Shown: positions 24,697-34,159, numbered from the stretch's first letter. The stretch is DNA of 64,000 nucleotides from Paenibacillus wynnii (GCF_000757885.1 NZ_JQCR01000003.1:1860001-1924000); one strand, 5' to 3'. A program made the numbers and translations. The notes: generated from the letters alone by a model not told the origin.

Positions 24697-25737
24697 TTAG
24701 GAATGCCATTGCTCCCAGGTTTCCTGAGAAATAGCTTCCATCTCCGTTTTCCGATCACGTCCCATTAATGACTCCACGGCACTTCGCGGACTTCTGTCCT
24801 TGAAAAGGACATGATAGATTTGATCGGTAATCGGCATCTGCACGCCTAATTTGGCCGAAATCGCATAAGCTGCCTGCGTTGTACGAATTCCTTCAACAAC
24901 CATTCCCATGGATTCCAGTACCTCCGACAGCGGTATTCCCTTGCCAAGCATTGACCCGGCACGCCAATTACGACTGTGCTGACTAGTAGCCGTTACTACA
25001 AGGTCACCTATCCCCGCCAAGCCGGAAAAGGTCAATGGGTTCGCTCCCATCTCAACTCCGACACGGGATATCTCTGCCAGACCGCGTGTAAGCAACGCAG
25101 CTTTGGCGTTATCACCAAAACCAAGCCCATCCGAAAGACCCGCTCCGAGGGCAATTATATTTTTAAGGGCTCCGGCAAGTTCTACACCAATGAGGTCGCG
25201 ATTCGTATAGACTCGGAAATCATTGTTGATGAACAATTCTTGGGCTGCTGCAGCTGCTTTATCGTCCGGTGAGGCGACGACCACGGTTGTTGGACAGTGT
25301 CGGACAACCTCCTCTGCGTGACTAGGACCAGAGAGCACCACAACGTTCCCCTCAGCAATGCCAAGTTCCTCGGATATTACTGTCGACATCCGCTTCATGG
25401 TTTCCGTCTCGAACCCCTTGGTCGCATGTACACAGAGCATATCTTCCTTCCAATATTGTTTCAGACTATGGGCTACCTGACGCATTCCCGATGAAGGCGC
25501 TACAATCACAACAGCCTTAGAACCGGCTACAGCAGATTCCATATCCGTAGTTGCAACAATGTTGGATGGCAGAATAATCCCCGGCAGATATTGATCATTG
25601 GTGTGAGATTTATTGATCTCGGCCGCTTGATCAGAATTTCGCGTCCACAGATAAACCTCCGAATGATTAGCCGCCAGCACGCTTGCCAGCGCAGTTCCCC
25701 AGCTGCCCGCAACCAGTACGGTGACTTTATCAGACAA
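24697..25737 (-). CDS. gpsA: Glycerol-3-phosphate dehydrogenase [NAD(P)+]
   Basis: A 346-residue enzyme reducing dihydroxyacetone phosphate to sn-glycerol 3-phosphate for phospholipids. The nucleotide loop VAGSWGTALASVLA is near residue 8. The catalytic segment ELAGALKNIIALGAG and GLAGIGDLVVTATS follow. The start is taken as TTG 25737, after a GGGGGGG ribosome site; the frame is open to 25788 inside plsY. It overlaps plsY by 8 nt, linking two successive steps of lipid synthesis. Confidence 0.94.
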   Translation of the reverse strand: MSDKVTVLVAGSWGTALASVLAANHSEVYLWTRNSDQAAEINKSHTNDQYLPGIILPSNIVATTDMESAVAGSKAVVIVAPSSGMRQVAHSLKQYWKEDMLCVHATKGFETETMKRMSTVISEELGIAEGNVVVLSGPSHAEEVVRHCPTTVVVASPDDKAAAAAQELFINNDFRVYTNRDLIGVELAGALKNIIALGAGLSDGLGFGDNAKAALLTRGLAEISRVGVEMGANPLTFSGLAGIGDLVVTATSQHSRNWRAGSMLGKGIPLSEVLESMGMVVEGIRTTQAAYAISAKLGVQMPITDQIYHVLFKDRSPRSAVESLMGRDRKTEMEAISQETWEQWHS

Positions 25738-26347
25738 CGCGGTCCCCCCCTTTTGCTTTGGAGCCAATTTTGTTCTCACGACCCTCAAATATCTTCACAA
25801 TATTGGTACGGTGCCTCCAAAACGCGAAGAGTGCTATGGTAATACTAGTCCAGAGCACAGGCTGCGTAAAATCGGTCAGCAAAAGTATAACCGGTGTGAG
25901 AACAACAAAAATCAGTGAGCCAAGCGATACATAGCGCGTTATACATATGCACGCGATGGCGATGGCTCCCGCGATCAGGGCAGGCCAGAAACAAAGCGTA
26001 GCCATTACACCGATCGTAGTAGCAATACCTTTGCCGCCACGAAAATGGAAGTATATAGGCCAATTATGGCCGATAATAGCGGCGACCCCGCAGATAACTG
26101 CTACCCACGTTCCCCAACCACCAATCCAGGTTCCGAGCCAGACAGCAGCAATCCCCTTCAGAACATCCAGAAGGAGCACTGTTATCGCAGGTCCTTTCCC
26201 CAGAACCCGCAGCGTATTCGTAGCCCCGGCATTGCCGCTTCCGTACTGACGGATGTCAATTCCTTTCAGAAGCTTGGCGAGCAATACACTAAAGCTTACG
26301 GAGCCAAGCAAATAGCTTACAACAATGACCAGAAATTCAAGTGCCAC
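25730..26347 (-). CDS. plsY: Acyl-phosphate:glycerol-3-phosphate acyltransferase
   Basis: A 205-residue membrane enzyme making lysophosphatidate from the gpsA product. The three conserved loops are visible: GSVSFSVLLAKLLKGIDIR, SGNAGATNTLRVLGKG (near 37-52) and HNWPIYFHFRGGKGIATTIG. About five membrane segments surround them. It lies 12 nt downstream of der and overlaps gpsA by 8 nt. Confidence 0.95.
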   Translation of the reverse strand: MALEFLVIVVSYLLGSVSFSVLLAKLLKGIDIRQYGSGNAGATNTLRVLGKGPAITVLLLDVLKGIAAVWLGTWIGGWGTWVAVICGVAAIIGHNWPIYFHFRGGKGIATTIGVMATLCFWPALIAGAIAIACICITRYVSLGSLIFVVLTPVILLLTDFTQPVLWTSITIALFAFWRHRTNIVKIFEGRENKIGSKAKGGDRVV

Positions 26348-26359
26348 ACTGATTCTCCC

Positions 26360-27682
26360 CTAACTTTCGTCGGATTTACGCCGTGTAAAGATACGGATTG
26401 GCGTTCCTTCAAAATTAAATGCCGCGCGGATTTTATTCTCCAAATAGCGCTCATAGGAGAAGTGCATCAGCGAAGGATCGTTAACGAACACCACTATAGT
26501 AGGCGGTTTAACCGCAACTTGCGTTACATAGTTAATGCGCAAGCGTCGGCCTTTGTCCGTAGGCGGAGGATTAATAGCCACAGCATCGGATACAACATCA
26601 TTAACCAAATGCGTCGTGATGCGCAGTGAATGCTGCTGAGCTACATGCTGTACGACCGGAAGCAGTTTTTGCAGACGCTGCTTGGTCAAAGCCGATAAGA
26701 AGACAACTGGGGCATAGCTCATAAACAAGAAATGGTCACGGACATTCTTCTCAAAATTCTGCATGGTTTTATCATCTTTTTCGATGACATCCCATTTGTT
26801 CACAACAAATATTGCTGCTTTACCGGCCTCATGTGAATACCCGGCAATATGTTTGTCCTGATCAATAATGCCTTCTTCGCCGTTAATGACAACGAGTACA
26901 ACATCAGCACGTTCAATAGCACGCATAGCCCTCATTACACTATATTTCTCTACAGACTCATACACTTTGCCGCGCTTACGCATCCCGGCAGTATCGATGA
27001 GTACATAACGCTGTCCGTCTTTTTCGAAGGGAGTATCAATTGCATCACGTGTCGTTCCTGCAACTTCACTAACGATAACGCGTTCTTCCCCCAGAATTGC
27101 GTTAACTAGAGAAGATTTGCCTACATTCGGACGCCCGATTAAGGCAACGCGAATAACATCTTCATCATATGCATCTTCTGTAAGCTCCGGAAGGCGCTCA
27201 GTTACTGCGTCAAGCAAATCACCGAGCCCGGTGCCATGGCTTCCTGAAATACCAATAGGATCGCCAAACCCCAGACTGTAGAACTCATAAATATCGTCAG
27301 TACGCTTCATATTGTCCACTTTATTAATGGCAAGCACTATAGGCTTTCCTGAACGGAACAAGAGTTGTGCTACCTCTTCATCCGAATTCGTAAGTCCACT
27401 CTTAGCGTCGCACATAAATACGATGACATCAGCTTCCTCAATCGCCAGCTCTGCTTGAGCACGAATCGATTTCAGAATCGTATCATCACCGTCAATTTCA
27501 ATACCTCCGGTATCAATTACACTGAATGATTTACCGTTCCAGTCTGTAATACCGTATATCCGGTCACGTGTAATGCCCGGTTTATCCTCTACAATGGCTA
27601 CTCTTTCACCGATCAGCCGATTAAAAATCGTCGATTTACCGACGTTAGGCCTCCCAACGATTGCCACAACGGGTCTTGCCAT
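26360..27682 (-). CDS. der: Ribosome-assembly GTPase Der
   Basis: A 440-residue tandem GTPase needed for 50S maturation. G1 motifs GRPNVGKST (near 10) and GRPNVGKSS (near 183), both DTAG/DTGG G3 motifs, and NKVD and NKWD G4 motifs are intact. The C-terminal KH-like domain ends with GTPIRIFTRRK. The order der-plsY-gpsA matches the Bacillus yphC region. Confidence 0.97.
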   Translation of the reverse strand: MARPVVAIVGRPNVGKSTIFNRLIGERVAIVEDKPGITRDRIYGITDWNGKSFSVIDTGGIEIDGDDTILKSIRAQAELAIEEADVIVFMCDAKSGLTNSDEEVAQLLFRSGKPIVLAINKVDNMKRTDDIYEFYSLGFGDPIGISGSHGTGLGDLLDAVTERLPELTEDAYDEDVIRVALIGRPNVGKSSLVNAILGEERVIVSEVAGTTRDAIDTPFEKDGQRYVLIDTAGMRKRGKVYESVEKYSVMRAMRAIERADVVLVVINGEEGIIDQDKHIAGYSHEAGKAAIFVVNKWDVIEKDDKTMQNFEKNVRDHFLFMSYAPVVFLSALTKQRLQKLLPVVQHVAQQHSLRITTHLVNDVVSDAVAINPPPTDKGRRLRINYVTQVAVKPPTIVVFVNDPSLMHFSYERYLENKIRAAFNFEGTPIRIFTRRKSDES

Positions 27683-27802
27683 ATTCCATTCCTCCTGTCT
27701 TCCTATACGTTACTCATCATAGCAAAAATCAACAAAATTGGCTAACGCTCATCCAAACACCAATCTCACCGTTTATTTATTATTCCCCCAATAAGAGTCC
27801 AA

Positions 27803-27845
27803 AAAAACACAATCGGCGAACCCCCGTATCGAGGGTTCGCCGATT
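27803..27845 (-). terminator. Intrinsic terminator downstream of the S1-like gene
   Basis: On the minus strand AATCGGCGAACCCTCG / CGGGGGTTCGCCGATT forms a 15-bp stem followed by GTGTTTTTTTGG. It separates the S1-domain gene from der. Confidence 0.9.
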
Positions 27846-27933
27846 ACTTTACCCGGTATGACTCCAAATATAAGAACACATAAGTTTAACCCTATATAGT
27901 ATCCTTATATTTTGCTCTTCTTGGGTTAACGGA

Positions 27934-29277
27934 TTAGTTGTTACCCTTAAATTTGTCCAGCTTATCGCCAAAACGCTCAGCAAGAGTAAAGCTAAGGCCT
28001 TCGTTGCTTAACGAAACGTTAGGGTTGTTAAGCACTTCTTTAGGACCTCTATCTCTGTTGCTGTTGCTGCTTCTTTCTGGTCTAGCTGAAGGAGCTGGAG
28101 CTTCTTCAGTTTCTTTGATGCTAAGGCTCACGCGTTTTTCCGAAGGATTGAAGTCAAGTACTTTCACTTGTACTTCTTGTCCTTCTTTCAACACTTCATG
28201 CGGAGTGCCGATATGTTTGTGGGAAATTTGGGAGATATGCACAAGACCTTCAACACCCGGAAGCAATTCAACGAATGCTCCGAAGTTAACAAGGCGTTTA
28301 ACTTCACCTGTAACAATATCACCAATCTTGATTGATTCGCCGGCAGAATCCCAAGGACCTGGAGCAGCAGCTTTGATACTCAGGCTGATTTTGCCCTTCT
28401 CAGGATCAACTTTAAGTACTTTAACGCGGACTTTATCTCCTTCAGATACAACATCAGAAGGTTTCTCTACATGGTTCCAAGCAATCTCGGATACGTGAAC
28501 GAGGCCATCAACACCGCCTACATCAACGAATGCGCCGAATTGAGTCAAACGCTGTACAGTTCCTTCAATAATTTGACCTTCGGAAAGCTCAGCCATAATT
28601 TTGATCTTATTAGCTTCAAATTCCTCTTCAAGAACTTCTTTAGCAGACAAGATAACTTTGCTGTTTTCACGATCCAATTCTTTCACTTTAACGCGCAAAG
28701 TACGTCCTTTGTAATCACTGAAATCTTCAACGAAGTGACGTTCAACCATGGATGCTGGAATAAATCCACGAGCGCCAACATCAGCTACTAGACCGCCCTT
28801 AACTACGTCAGCCACAGTAACTTCGAAAGTTTCTTGGGAAGCAAAATACTTCTCAAGATCTTCCCATGATTTTTCGCTGTCAATCGCACGTTTGGAGAGC
28901 ACTAAGCTTTCCTTGTTATCGTTGATGCTGACAACTTTGCATTCTACTTCTTGTCCAACTTCTACCGCTTCAGCAGCGTTGTCCAATTGTACGGATGACA
29001 ATTCGCGAATCGGAATTACGCCGTCGTATTTATATCCAATGCTTACATAAGCTTGGTTATCTTCGATTTTGACGATCGTTCCTTTCACGGTGTCGCCCTT
29101 TTTCACGGAAATGATAACTTCCAAATCCTCTTGGCTCGCTTCTTCATTACCGGCAACAGCTTCTGTAGTTCCGTTGTTCTCTTCTACCACAGCGGATTCA
29201 ACAGTTTCTGTCGCTTCTGCGTTCTCGTTGTTCTCAACGTTATCCGCAGATTCCTGATTTCTAATTTCCTCAGACAT
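27934..29277 (-). CDS. ypfD: S1-domain RNA-binding protein (30S S1 homologue, YpfD type)
   Basis: A 447-residue protein with an acidic N-terminal extension of about 50 residues, then four S1 domains beginning near VKKGDTVKG, FEVTVADVV, EGQIIEGTV and IGDIVTGEV. The third and fourth carry the classic FGAFV and GLVHISQIS motifs. A basic, low-complexity tail follows (RPERSSNSNRD). In Firmicutes such proteins are not always bound to the ribosome, so translation-related RNA binding is the safest role. Its position near cmk and der matches Bacillus ypfD. Confidence 0.92.
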   Translation of the reverse strand: MSEEIRNQESADNVENNENAEATETVESAVVEENNGTTEAVAGNEEASQEDLEVIISVKKGDTVKGTIVKIEDNQAYVSIGYKYDGVIPIRELSSVQLDNAAEAVEVGQEVECKVVSINDNKESLVLSKRAIDSEKSWEDLEKYFASQETFEVTVADVVKGGLVADVGARGFIPASMVERHFVEDFSDYKGRTLRVKVKELDRENSKVILSAKEVLEEEFEANKIKIMAELSEGQIIEGTVQRLTQFGAFVDVGGVDGLVHVSEIAWNHVEKPSDVVSEGDKVRVKVLKVDPEKGKISLSIKAAAPGPWDSAGESIKIGDIVTGEVKRLVNFGAFVELLPGVEGLVHISQISHKHIGTPHEVLKEGQEVQVKVLDFNPSEKRVSLSIKETEEAPAPSARPERSSNSNRDRGPKEVLNNPNVSLSNEGLSFTLAERFGDKLDKFKGNN

Positions 29278-29455
29278 GTGATTACCCTCCTCGATTCAAA
29301 ACCCCATTTATTTAAACCCGCGTAGAGCAGAGTTCAAAACAATCATCATTACTTGAGAGAAAGCATAAAAACGGCTATCTCTATGAATAGTATGTTCTAA
29401 CAATATAACGGCTATGCCGTTTTACCTCTTATAGACGGTATATGTGCCAGTTCAG

Positions 29456-30043
29456 TTACCTTTGGCTTGGCTTACCTGTTTCAAGCATCACACGGATCCT
29501 GCCCATAATTACATCAGTTACAGCTTCCAGCGAGTCACTGCCGGCACCTGCAAATTCACTGAGGTCTATTGGAGCTCCGTAGATGATAGTCATCCGCCGA
29601 AATAGCTTATAACGCCCGATAATGGCTGCAGGGACAACAGCAGCACCACTGCGAAGAGCAAAACTTGCTGCACCCTTTTTGGCAGATCCTGCATCGGAGT
29701 TACGCGTACCTTCGGGGAAGATTCCCATGACGTTACCGCCACGCAGCGTATTAAGAGCCGTTTTAATGGATTCTTTGCTAACGCCTTCCCGTTTAACAGG
29801 AAACGCGCCAACTTGTCTAGCGATCCAGCCAATCACAGGAACCTTGAAGATTTCCGCCTTGGCCATGTACTTCACATGACGTTCCAGCTTAATCCCCATA
29901 GTAAAAGGATCTAGCAGACTGATGTGGTTCGCACAGAGCAATACTCCACCCTCTTTGGGCACATTTTCTTTCCCCACCACTTTTAAGGGGAAGCAAATGG
30001 CGTAAATGAAGCGCAATAATCCTCGACAAATAACATAAATCAT
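29456..30043 (-). CDS. plsC: 1-acylglycerol-3-phosphate acyltransferase PlsC family
   Basis: A 195-residue membrane-associated acyltransferase with CANHISLLDPF (HX4D near 37-42) and FPEGTRNSD (near 114-122). It has a hydrophobic N-terminal helix. It would convert lysophosphatidate to phosphatidate, continuing the plsY step encoded nearby. The ATG overlaps the cmk stop by 4 nt. Confidence 0.93.
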   Translation of the reverse strand: MIYVICRGLLRFIYAICFPLKVVGKENVPKEGGVLLCANHISLLDPFTMGIKLERHVKYMAKAEIFKVPVIGWIARQVGAFPVKREGVSKESIKTALNTLRGGNVMGIFPEGTRNSDAGSAKKGAASFALRSGAAVVPAAIIGRYKLFRRMTIIYGAPIDLSEFAGAGSDSLEAVTDVIMGRIRVMLETGKPSQR

Positions 30044-30750
30044 AGATGATTTCTCTCCCCGTCAACATGAGATCTGCAATGTGACACAATGGCTTCAACA
30101 ACTTGATGGATATCCATAGACGTCGTATCAAGAAGAATTGCATCTTCTGCACGGCGCAACGGTGAAATTTCCCGGCTCTCATCAAGCCGATCCCGCTCTG
30201 CGATATCCTTCTCTAACTGTTGTAGACTCACTGCTTCCGCATCTCTCAATTCCTTATAACGGCGGAGCGCCCGTTCTTCTACACTTGCCGTCATGAATAT
30301 TTTCACTTCGGCATCAGGCAATACAGTTGTTCCAATGTCGCGGCCGTCCATTACGACTCCCTTACGGAGCGCCATCTGACGCTGCAGATGACTGAGTCTG
30401 GATCTGACACCTTCGATTTTCGAATACTGCGACACCAAGCCGTTGACCTGAAGGCTGCGAATATGCGGCGTTACATCCTCCCCATTAATCAACACCTTCT
30501 GCACGTCTTTCTCCGGTATTAATTCAATCACCATATTGTGTACCCTTTGACACACATTATCGTAATCTTCCGAAGATATGCCTTCCCGAATCATATACCA
30601 GGTAATTGCCCGGTACATTGCTCCCGTGTCGACATAAATATAAGACAGCTTCTGTGCTACCAATCGGGCAACAGTACTCTTGCCTGCCCCGGCAGGTCCG
30701 TCGATAGCGACGTTTATTCTGTCGTAAATGTGTGTACCCTGCCTATCCAA
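30040..30750 (-). CDS. cmk: Cytidylate kinase
   Basis: A 236-residue kinase phosphorylating CMP and dCMP, with the P-loop AIDGPAGAGKSTVAR and TGAMYRA close behind, and VVMDGRDIGTTVLPDAEVK. The start is placed at TTG 30750, because AGGAGG of an upstream in-frame ATG (30768) is the ribosome site itself. The N terminus is then about 10 residues longer than in Bacillus. It is coupled to plsC. Confidence 0.93.
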   Translation of the reverse strand: MDRQGTHIYDRINVAIDGPAGAGKSTVARLVAQKLSYIYVDTGAMYRAITWYMIREGISSEDYDNVCQRVHNMVIELIPEKDVQKVLINGEDVTPHIRSLQVNGLVSQYSKIEGVRSRLSHLQRQMALRKGVVMDGRDIGTTVLPDAEVKIFMTASVEERALRRYKELRDAEAVSLQQLEKDIAERDRLDESREISPLRRAEDAILLDTTSMDIHQVVEAIVSHCRSHVDGERNHL

Positions 30751-30796
30751 CGGGGCATTCCTCCTCAAACATCGTGCATACTTATTGATATTATCA

Positions 30797-30820
30797 AGAA
30801 AAAAGCAGGCATTGCCTGCG
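30797..30820 (-). terminator. Intrinsic terminator downstream of the PilZ gene
   Basis: The perfect stem GCAGGC-AAT-GCCTGC is followed by TTTTTTC on the minus strand. The stem arms are identical to those of the mtrB terminator at 18244-18258. Confidence 0.85.
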
Positions 30821-30894
30821 ACTTATAAAATTATACCACAGTTTGTATTTCAGTGCAAAAGCGCACACAGTAAAAAAAGGATATAAATAAAGCT

Positions 30895-31563
30895 TTATCG
30901 GTTGCGAAAATCAAACTGCCGTTCAAAACAGTAGCGGATAATTTTTTGCCTTTCACCATCAGAAATCGAAGCGAATTTCAACATAGCCAGGTTTTTTCCA
31001 CTCTCCAAAGGCTTAATTCTTACAACCTCACCTTCGAAATAGACATGCTCAGTTGAACCATTACGGTACGGAATTAGCAGCCAGCAGATTAGCTTATTTC
31101 CCACTTCGAGCTTTATGTTGTTATCTGTCAGGAAGGAGGTTCCTCCACCGCCGACATCATCGGTCCGAACCAAAAACCGTGTACCGCTCTCCGACTTTGC
31201 CGCAAGCTCCAGTTCAGCATTTACGCGTAAAAAACTGCGTCTTTGTACTTTGAAAATAGACTCTTCTGCAGGTTTATTGATCCGTATCATACGAATCACA
31301 TCTTCTTTAAAACCGATTACATGAGTGTAGAAATAATTCTTAATTCCACCCTCGCTAACAAAATAAACGGACAGCTCGTCTCCCATAAATAACTTTTTAA
31401 GCTTTCCGCCTTTTTCCTGAATGGGAATTTCAATCAAAAAAGATTGATCCTCTGTCTCAGCAATTCTAGATTTGTATTCAATTTCTGCTTCTTCAGTATC
31501 ACTGGAAGCGATTTGAATATATAGATAATCATTGATTTTAGGATACAAATCTGTCACCGCCAC
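30895..31563 (-). CDS. PilZ-domain flagellar brake protein, YpfA/YcgR-like
   Basis: A 222-residue protein with an N-terminal YcgR-type barrel (about 1-95) and a C-terminal PilZ domain starting at QRRSFLRV, whose RxxxR arginines bind cyclic di-GMP. The second PilZ motif, usually (D/N)xSxxG, reads DVGGGG here, with Gly in place of Ser. Such proteins slow flagellar motors. The GTG start at 31563 lacks a clear ribosome site; a TTG five codons on is an alternative. Bacillus ypfA is next to cmk as well. Confidence 0.85.
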   Translation of the reverse strand: MAVTDLYPKINDYLYIQIASSDTEEAEIEYKSRIAETEDQSFLIEIPIQEKGGKLKKLFMGDELSVYFVSEGGIKNYFYTHVIGFKEDVIRMIRINKPAEESIFKVQRRSFLRVNAELELAAKSESGTRFLVRTDDVGGGGTSFLTDNNIKLEVGNKLICWLLIPYRNGSTEHVYFEGEVVRIKPLESGKNLAMLKFASISDGERQKIIRYCFERQFDFRNR

Positions 31564-31632
31564 TTATGTAATAAGATATTGATAAAAAATATTATAACAT
31601 GCTGTTTTATAATTCGGGGGAGAAAATACTGC

Positions 31633-32352
31633 TTATAACTCCTTAAACGTATTTACTAACGTCTTGACGACCTCTTTCCACAGCTTTTCTCCAAGTTCAG
31701 AACTTGCATATGTAGGATCTCCAATTACACCTGTTGTTGAATATTTACTAAAATCTAAATTCGGGTCGTCCCACTCCGGTTCTGAGCTGTGTGGATTCTT
31801 TATTTTATCAACCCGTATGTCTTCTGGATGTTTATATAAAGTGATGGAAGTTGTGAAGCTATCGGCATGGCCGCCTTCTATTGCAGGATCGCTGCAACGG
31901 CACCAGACCTCATGAAAGGGATGAGATATATTCAATACTTCTGATCTATTTTCATACTCTTCATTAAACTTAGTAACAACTTTATCCAATTGATGACCTC
32001 CGCATCCACGCCAAAGGATCAATTTTTTAAACCCTTGGTCGGACAGCGATTTCAGAATTGAATATATGAATTCTTCATACAAAGCTTGAGGAATATGAAT
32101 ATACCCGCTCCCAAAGTTTATATGTTCGGGTGTAGGTCCAAAAGGCACTGCAGGCAAAACCAGTGAATTCACTCCGAAATTTACAGCTAATAGTTCTGAC
32201 ACTTCATCCATTAATTCTTCTGCAAACCAAGTATCGAAATCCACGGTGGCATGTGGACCCTGTTGTTCTGTGCATCCGGTAGGGATAATCGCCATGTATC
32301 CTTCTTCTGCTTTTTGCTTGATTTCCACATATGTACATTTGCTAAACTTCAT
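31633..32352 (-). CDS. Creatininase-family protein with altered metal motifs
   Basis: A 239-residue protein of the creatinine amidohydrolase fold: GCTEQQGPHATVDFDTW near 26-42, WRGCGGHQ near 114-121 and HADSFTTS near 162-169. The usual motifs are EQHGPH, NGHGGN and HAGxxETS. Thus His of the first is Gln31, His of the second is Cys117, and Glu of the third is Thr167. Metal binding may differ, or the protein may be a distinct subfamily. It is a single gene behind GGGGG, unrelated in theme to its neighbours. Confidence 0.75.
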   Translation of the reverse strand: MKFSKCTYVEIKQKAEEGYMAIIPTGCTEQQGPHATVDFDTWFAEELMDEVSELLAVNFGVNSLVLPAVPFGPTPEHINFGSGYIHIPQALYEEFIYSILKSLSDQGFKKLILWRGCGGHQLDKVVTKFNEEYENRSEVLNISHPFHEVWCRCSDPAIEGGHADSFTTSITLYKHPEDIRVDKIKNPHSSEPEWDDPNLDFSKYSTTGVIGDPTYASSELGEKLWKEVVKTLVNTFKEL

Positions 32353-32412
32353 TTTAATCCCCCTGCTAATGTTTTTGATGCTTCTATTTTACCAAATTCA
32401 AGGATCTTGGTG

Positions 32413-32448
32413 TAAAAAAAAGCTGCCCCGTAATACTTTGGGACAGCC
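32413..32448 (-). terminator. Intrinsic terminator downstream of ypeB
   Basis: On the minus strand GGCTGTCCC pairs with GGGGCAGCT around AAAGTATTAC and is followed by TTTTTTTT. Confidence 0.85.
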
Positions 32449-32478
32449 TTTCGTATATTAAACCCGTTCTCCGGGTAT

Positions 32479-33837
32479 TTACATATCCTGTGCTCCTGAA
32501 GAGGTTCTGATTTCCTCTACCGTTTCTTCATGCCCATCGGCAGCATTCAAATATATTCGATATTGTGATCCGTTGATTTTACCGCCGAATTCATAGGTCA
32601 GAACTTCTTCACTATCTTCATTCTCAATCCAAGCAAGACGATTATAGAGTTCCTTAAATTCACTATTCAGGAACTTTCTCGCCTCAGCAACACTTATTGC
32701 AGGTTTGGGAATTACACGTTTCTCTTGATGCTCATTCTCGTAGTCACTGGCTTGGAATCCGGTAACTTCCCCTGTATCAAGACCTACACGAATAGTTATC
32801 TTCTCTGGGTAGATCAGCACACCATCCTGTGAAGTTATAAACGTTAAATTACCTAAATTATCAAAACGGTCTGCGCGGACAGCTGTCATATTGGGGTATC
32901 CCTTTTGATTCAAAAACTGCTCCGCTTTGGAAACCGCATTTGTCATAGATACCTTAGCAGGGCCAACCTCACGGTTATCACTATAGGAAATCAGATGCCC
33001 TCCCCTTGTGGTAAAGTCCATAGTTATTGGCACTGCTGCATTTGACCCCATTACAGTTGCTGTATAGGAAGCCCATTCAGTACCTATTCCATTTCCCTTC
33101 ACATCAATCTTAGCTCCGTTGCCCGCATCTGCGAATTTAGCGGCTTTAGCTCGGATTTGTTCAGCTGTAACAAGGGAACCTCCATGTTTCTTAACGGATC
33201 TTTTATCATAAATACTGGCTACAGACGGCCCATAATCCAATTCCGGATAAGCAGATACTCTTTTATCTACGGTCTTAAATCCATCGATAATCGTGTTATC
33301 TCTTACCTCTTCTTCAGATGCCAGAGCGGTTTCAACATCCATCCAGCGTAGCCGGTTTTGAATGACTTTGTCCTGAACTTCCTGAAGATCCTTGGAAATT
33401 TCACCCGAGCTTTTATAGAGAGCTTTTAGATTATTCAGTTCCCCGTCCGTTAGAGGTTTTTTAGTAAAGTCCCGAATCGCGGCTTTATAAGAAAAATTGG
33501 AGATCTTGGAGAGAAACTCCTCCGTCTGACTGAAAGGCAGCAGAGTAAGAGGCAGTTGATTAATCTCGTTCTGCGCCTCACTAGTCAGTCTCCATACATT
33601 AACCAATCCTTTGCGATGCATTCCGGTAGACGCCGAGTTTACGGCCAGGGTATTGCCGAGTTCACCATGCAACCGTTCCACATGATAGGATAAATCATGG
33701 AATGCCCGCTGATATTGGTTCTCTGCCTTAATCAGAATCGAATTCTTCTCCTGATTCTCTTGGTATCCCCATACTAGCGCTCCTATCAACAGCAGCGTGG
33801 TCAGCGGGAACATTATGGCACTCAGTCTTTTATACAT
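32479..33837 (-). CDS. ypeB: Germination protein YpeB
   Basis: A 452-residue protein with an N-terminal membrane anchor (about 5-25), a helical middle and three C-terminal PepSY-like repeats (for example VSMTNAVSKAEQFLNQKG and ISVAEARKFLNSEF). YpeB is held in the spore and stabilises the cortex-lytic enzyme SleB. In Bacillus sleB lies directly upstream; here the upstream neighbours are a zinc-ribbon peptide and prsW. GGAG lies 11 nt before the ATG. Confidence 0.92.
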   Translation of the reverse strand: MYKRLSAIMFPLTTLLLIGALVWGYQENQEKNSILIKAENQYQRAFHDLSYHVERLHGELGNTLAVNSASTGMHRKGLVNVWRLTSEAQNEINQLPLTLLPFSQTEEFLSKISNFSYKAAIRDFTKKPLTDGELNNLKALYKSSGEISKDLQEVQDKVIQNRLRWMDVETALASEEEVRDNTIIDGFKTVDKRVSAYPELDYGPSVASIYDKRSVKKHGGSLVTAEQIRAKAAKFADAGNGAKIDVKGNGIGTEWASYTATVMGSNAAVPITMDFTTRGGHLISYSDNREVGPAKVSMTNAVSKAEQFLNQKGYPNMTAVRADRFDNLGNLTFITSQDGVLIYPEKITIRVGLDTGEVTGFQASDYENEHQEKRVIPKPAISVAEARKFLNSEFKELYNRLAWIENEDSEEVLTYEFGGKINGSQYRIYLNAADGHEETVEEIRTSSGAQDM

Positions 33838-33937
33838 AGGGCTGAAAATCTCCTTTCTATTGCTTATTGCCGTTAGTTTGACAATAACGAAGGAGTCTTA
33901 TTCACAAATATCCCCACGAAGATTCGATTAAGAGGCG

Positions 33938-34084
33938 TTAGGCCCGCTCTTCAATCTGAAAACCGCTGCTATTACTGCACAGACACTGCTTAAACCCAGT
34001 TTGAATGATACCCTCTTCTTTGATTCCTCTTAAAATATAGGTTTCCCCGCACTGTTTGCAAACAATACGAACTTTTACACGCAA
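33938..34084 (-). CDS. Small zinc-ribbon protein, 48 aa
   Basis: TTG at 34084, 9 nt after AGGAGGAAGG, opens a 48-codon frame that ends at 33938. The product reads MRVKVRIVCKQCGETYILRG and ends GFKQCLCSNSSGFQIEERA. Cys 9, 12, 34 and 36 form two pairs (CX2C and CXC), as in small zinc ribbons. It lies between prsW and ypeB. Function is unknown; a role in sporulation can only be guessed from ypeB. Confidence 0.7.
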   Translation of the reverse strand: MRVKVRIVCKQCGETYILRGIKEEGIIQTGFKQCLCSNSSGFQIEERA

Positions 34085-34159
34085 AAAAAGACACCTTCCT
34101 CCTGACTGGTATTCCTAACTTTCGGAACTGCCCTTCAGATGTAAGTGTGTCCATCTCAA

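Noticed and set aside
29407..29421. Inverted repeat AACGGC-TAT-GCCGTT as a terminator of the S1-like gene's upstream neighbour
   Set aside because: The stem is short and neither strand has a proper T tract, so it was not listed as a feature.
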